Source: an uncultured Rhodanobacter sp. (lineage in GTDB: Bacteria > Pseudomonadota > Gammaproteobacteria > Xanthomonadales > Rhodanobacteraceae). From it: a DNA stretch of 7,111 nt. Shown here one piece after another: positions 6,807-7,111 of this stretch (positions are counted from its first letter, which is position 1; each line of letters begins with the position of its first letter). A model generated the notes under the pieces. That model saw only the letters and a program-made list of their open reading frames with translations, did no database searches and was not told the origin of the DNA. The DNA is taken from assembly GCA_903827735.1 (NCBI GenBank), contig CAIKJM010000103.1, forward strand, positions 1-7,111. Direction: 5' to 3'. The position numbers and the translations under genes were made by a program.

Positions 6807-7111
6807 ACTCCCTCACGTATCCCAATGCCGCCCACGTACCTCACGCCGTTCGCTGGGGCACGCTGGCCGATGGCCGCAAAGTGCACCGCTGGACGATGCG
6901 CAACGCGCAGGACATGCGCGTGGACATCAGCGATCTGGGCGGCAGCCTGCTGAGCTGGCACACGCCCGATCGTCATGGCCGCATCGAAGGCGTGGTGCTC
7001 GGCCACGCCGACCCGCTTTCCTATGCCGCAGGTTTGGGCTATCTCGGCGCGCTGGTGGGTCGTTGGGGTAACCGCATTCGCAACGGTCGTTTCGAGCTGG
7101 ACGGCGTGAGC
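6803..7111 (+). CDS. galM: Aldose 1-epimerase (mutarotase), N-terminal part
   Basis: The GalM-family enzymes interconvert the alpha and beta anomers of aldoses such as glucose, galactose and xylose. Only the first 103 residues are inside the window; full-length family members have roughly 340-380. The diagnostic block is GYLGALVGRWGNRIRNGRFELDG (79-101), which matches the family pattern G-x3-GR-x2-NRI in E. coli GalM, with the N-R substrate-site pair at 90-91. Before it lie a beta-sandwich-like stretch and DLGGSLLSWHTPDRHGR (44-60), typical of the GalM start. The ATG at 6803 overlaps the xylR TGA (ATGA, 6803-6806), with no clear ribosome binding site of its own, so translation is probably coupled to xylR. 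Given the setting, it most likely serves xylose. The gene symbol follows the family; a xylose-specific name would be an assumption. Confidence 0.9.
   Translation, partial: MNSLTYPNAAHVPHAVRWGTLADGRKVHRWTMRNAQDMRVDISDLGGSLLSWHTPDRHGRIEGVVLGHADPLSYAAGLGYLGALVGRWGNRIRNGRFELDGVS

Noticed and set aside
1..7111. A previously undescribed system
   Set aside because: Every substantial reading frame is explained by standard xylose genes; no mobile element, repeat array, toxin-antitoxin, defence gene or unexplained conserved protein was found.

Overview
The window holds most of a bacterial D-xylose uptake and catabolism locus. The base composition is moderately GC-rich, and the encoded proteins match the Escherichia coli Xyl proteins closely from memory. 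This points to a proteobacterium, most plausibly a high-GC gammaproteobacterium such as the Rhodanobacteraceae/Xanthomonadales group, with a betaproteobacterium as the alternative. The taxonomic guess is an inference, because no rRNA or other marker is present.

Layout: the left three quarters (positions 1-5264) is one minus-strand operon, read right to left as xylA (xylose isomerase), xylB (xylulokinase), xylF (periplasmic xylose-binding protein) and xylG (ABC transporter ATPase). XylG runs off the left edge after 425 residues, and the permease gene xylH would be expected just beyond. The gaps between genes are short: 41, 28 and 68 bases. The 68-base xylF-xylG gap contains a perfect 10-bp stem-loop with no U-run after it. 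Positions 5265-5591 are a 327-base divergent control region with no credible gene. To its right, on the plus strand, lie xylR (xylose-responsive AraC-type activator) and the start of a galM-type aldose 1-epimerase gene, which overlaps the xylR stop by four bases and runs off the right edge.

How the genes work together: XylFG, with XylH, imports D-xylose. The epimerase probably interconverts its anomers. XylA converts xylose to xylulose, and XylB phosphorylates it to xylulose 5-phosphate, which enters the pentose phosphate pathway. XylR senses xylose and is expected to switch on the divergent operon from the shared control region. Compared with E. coli, where xylAB and xylFGHR are two separate divergent units, isomerase, kinase and transporter genes are here in one transcript order, and the regulator is paired with an epimerase.

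All five complete or partial enzyme and transporter genes look intact, with their key residues present. I see no mobile element, CRISPR array, tRNA or rRNA, and no sign of a new defence or other exotic system. The points of interest are the operon architecture, the xylR-galM coupling, the intercistronic hairpin, candidate operators, and an atypical signature loop in the first XylG nucleotide-binding domain.
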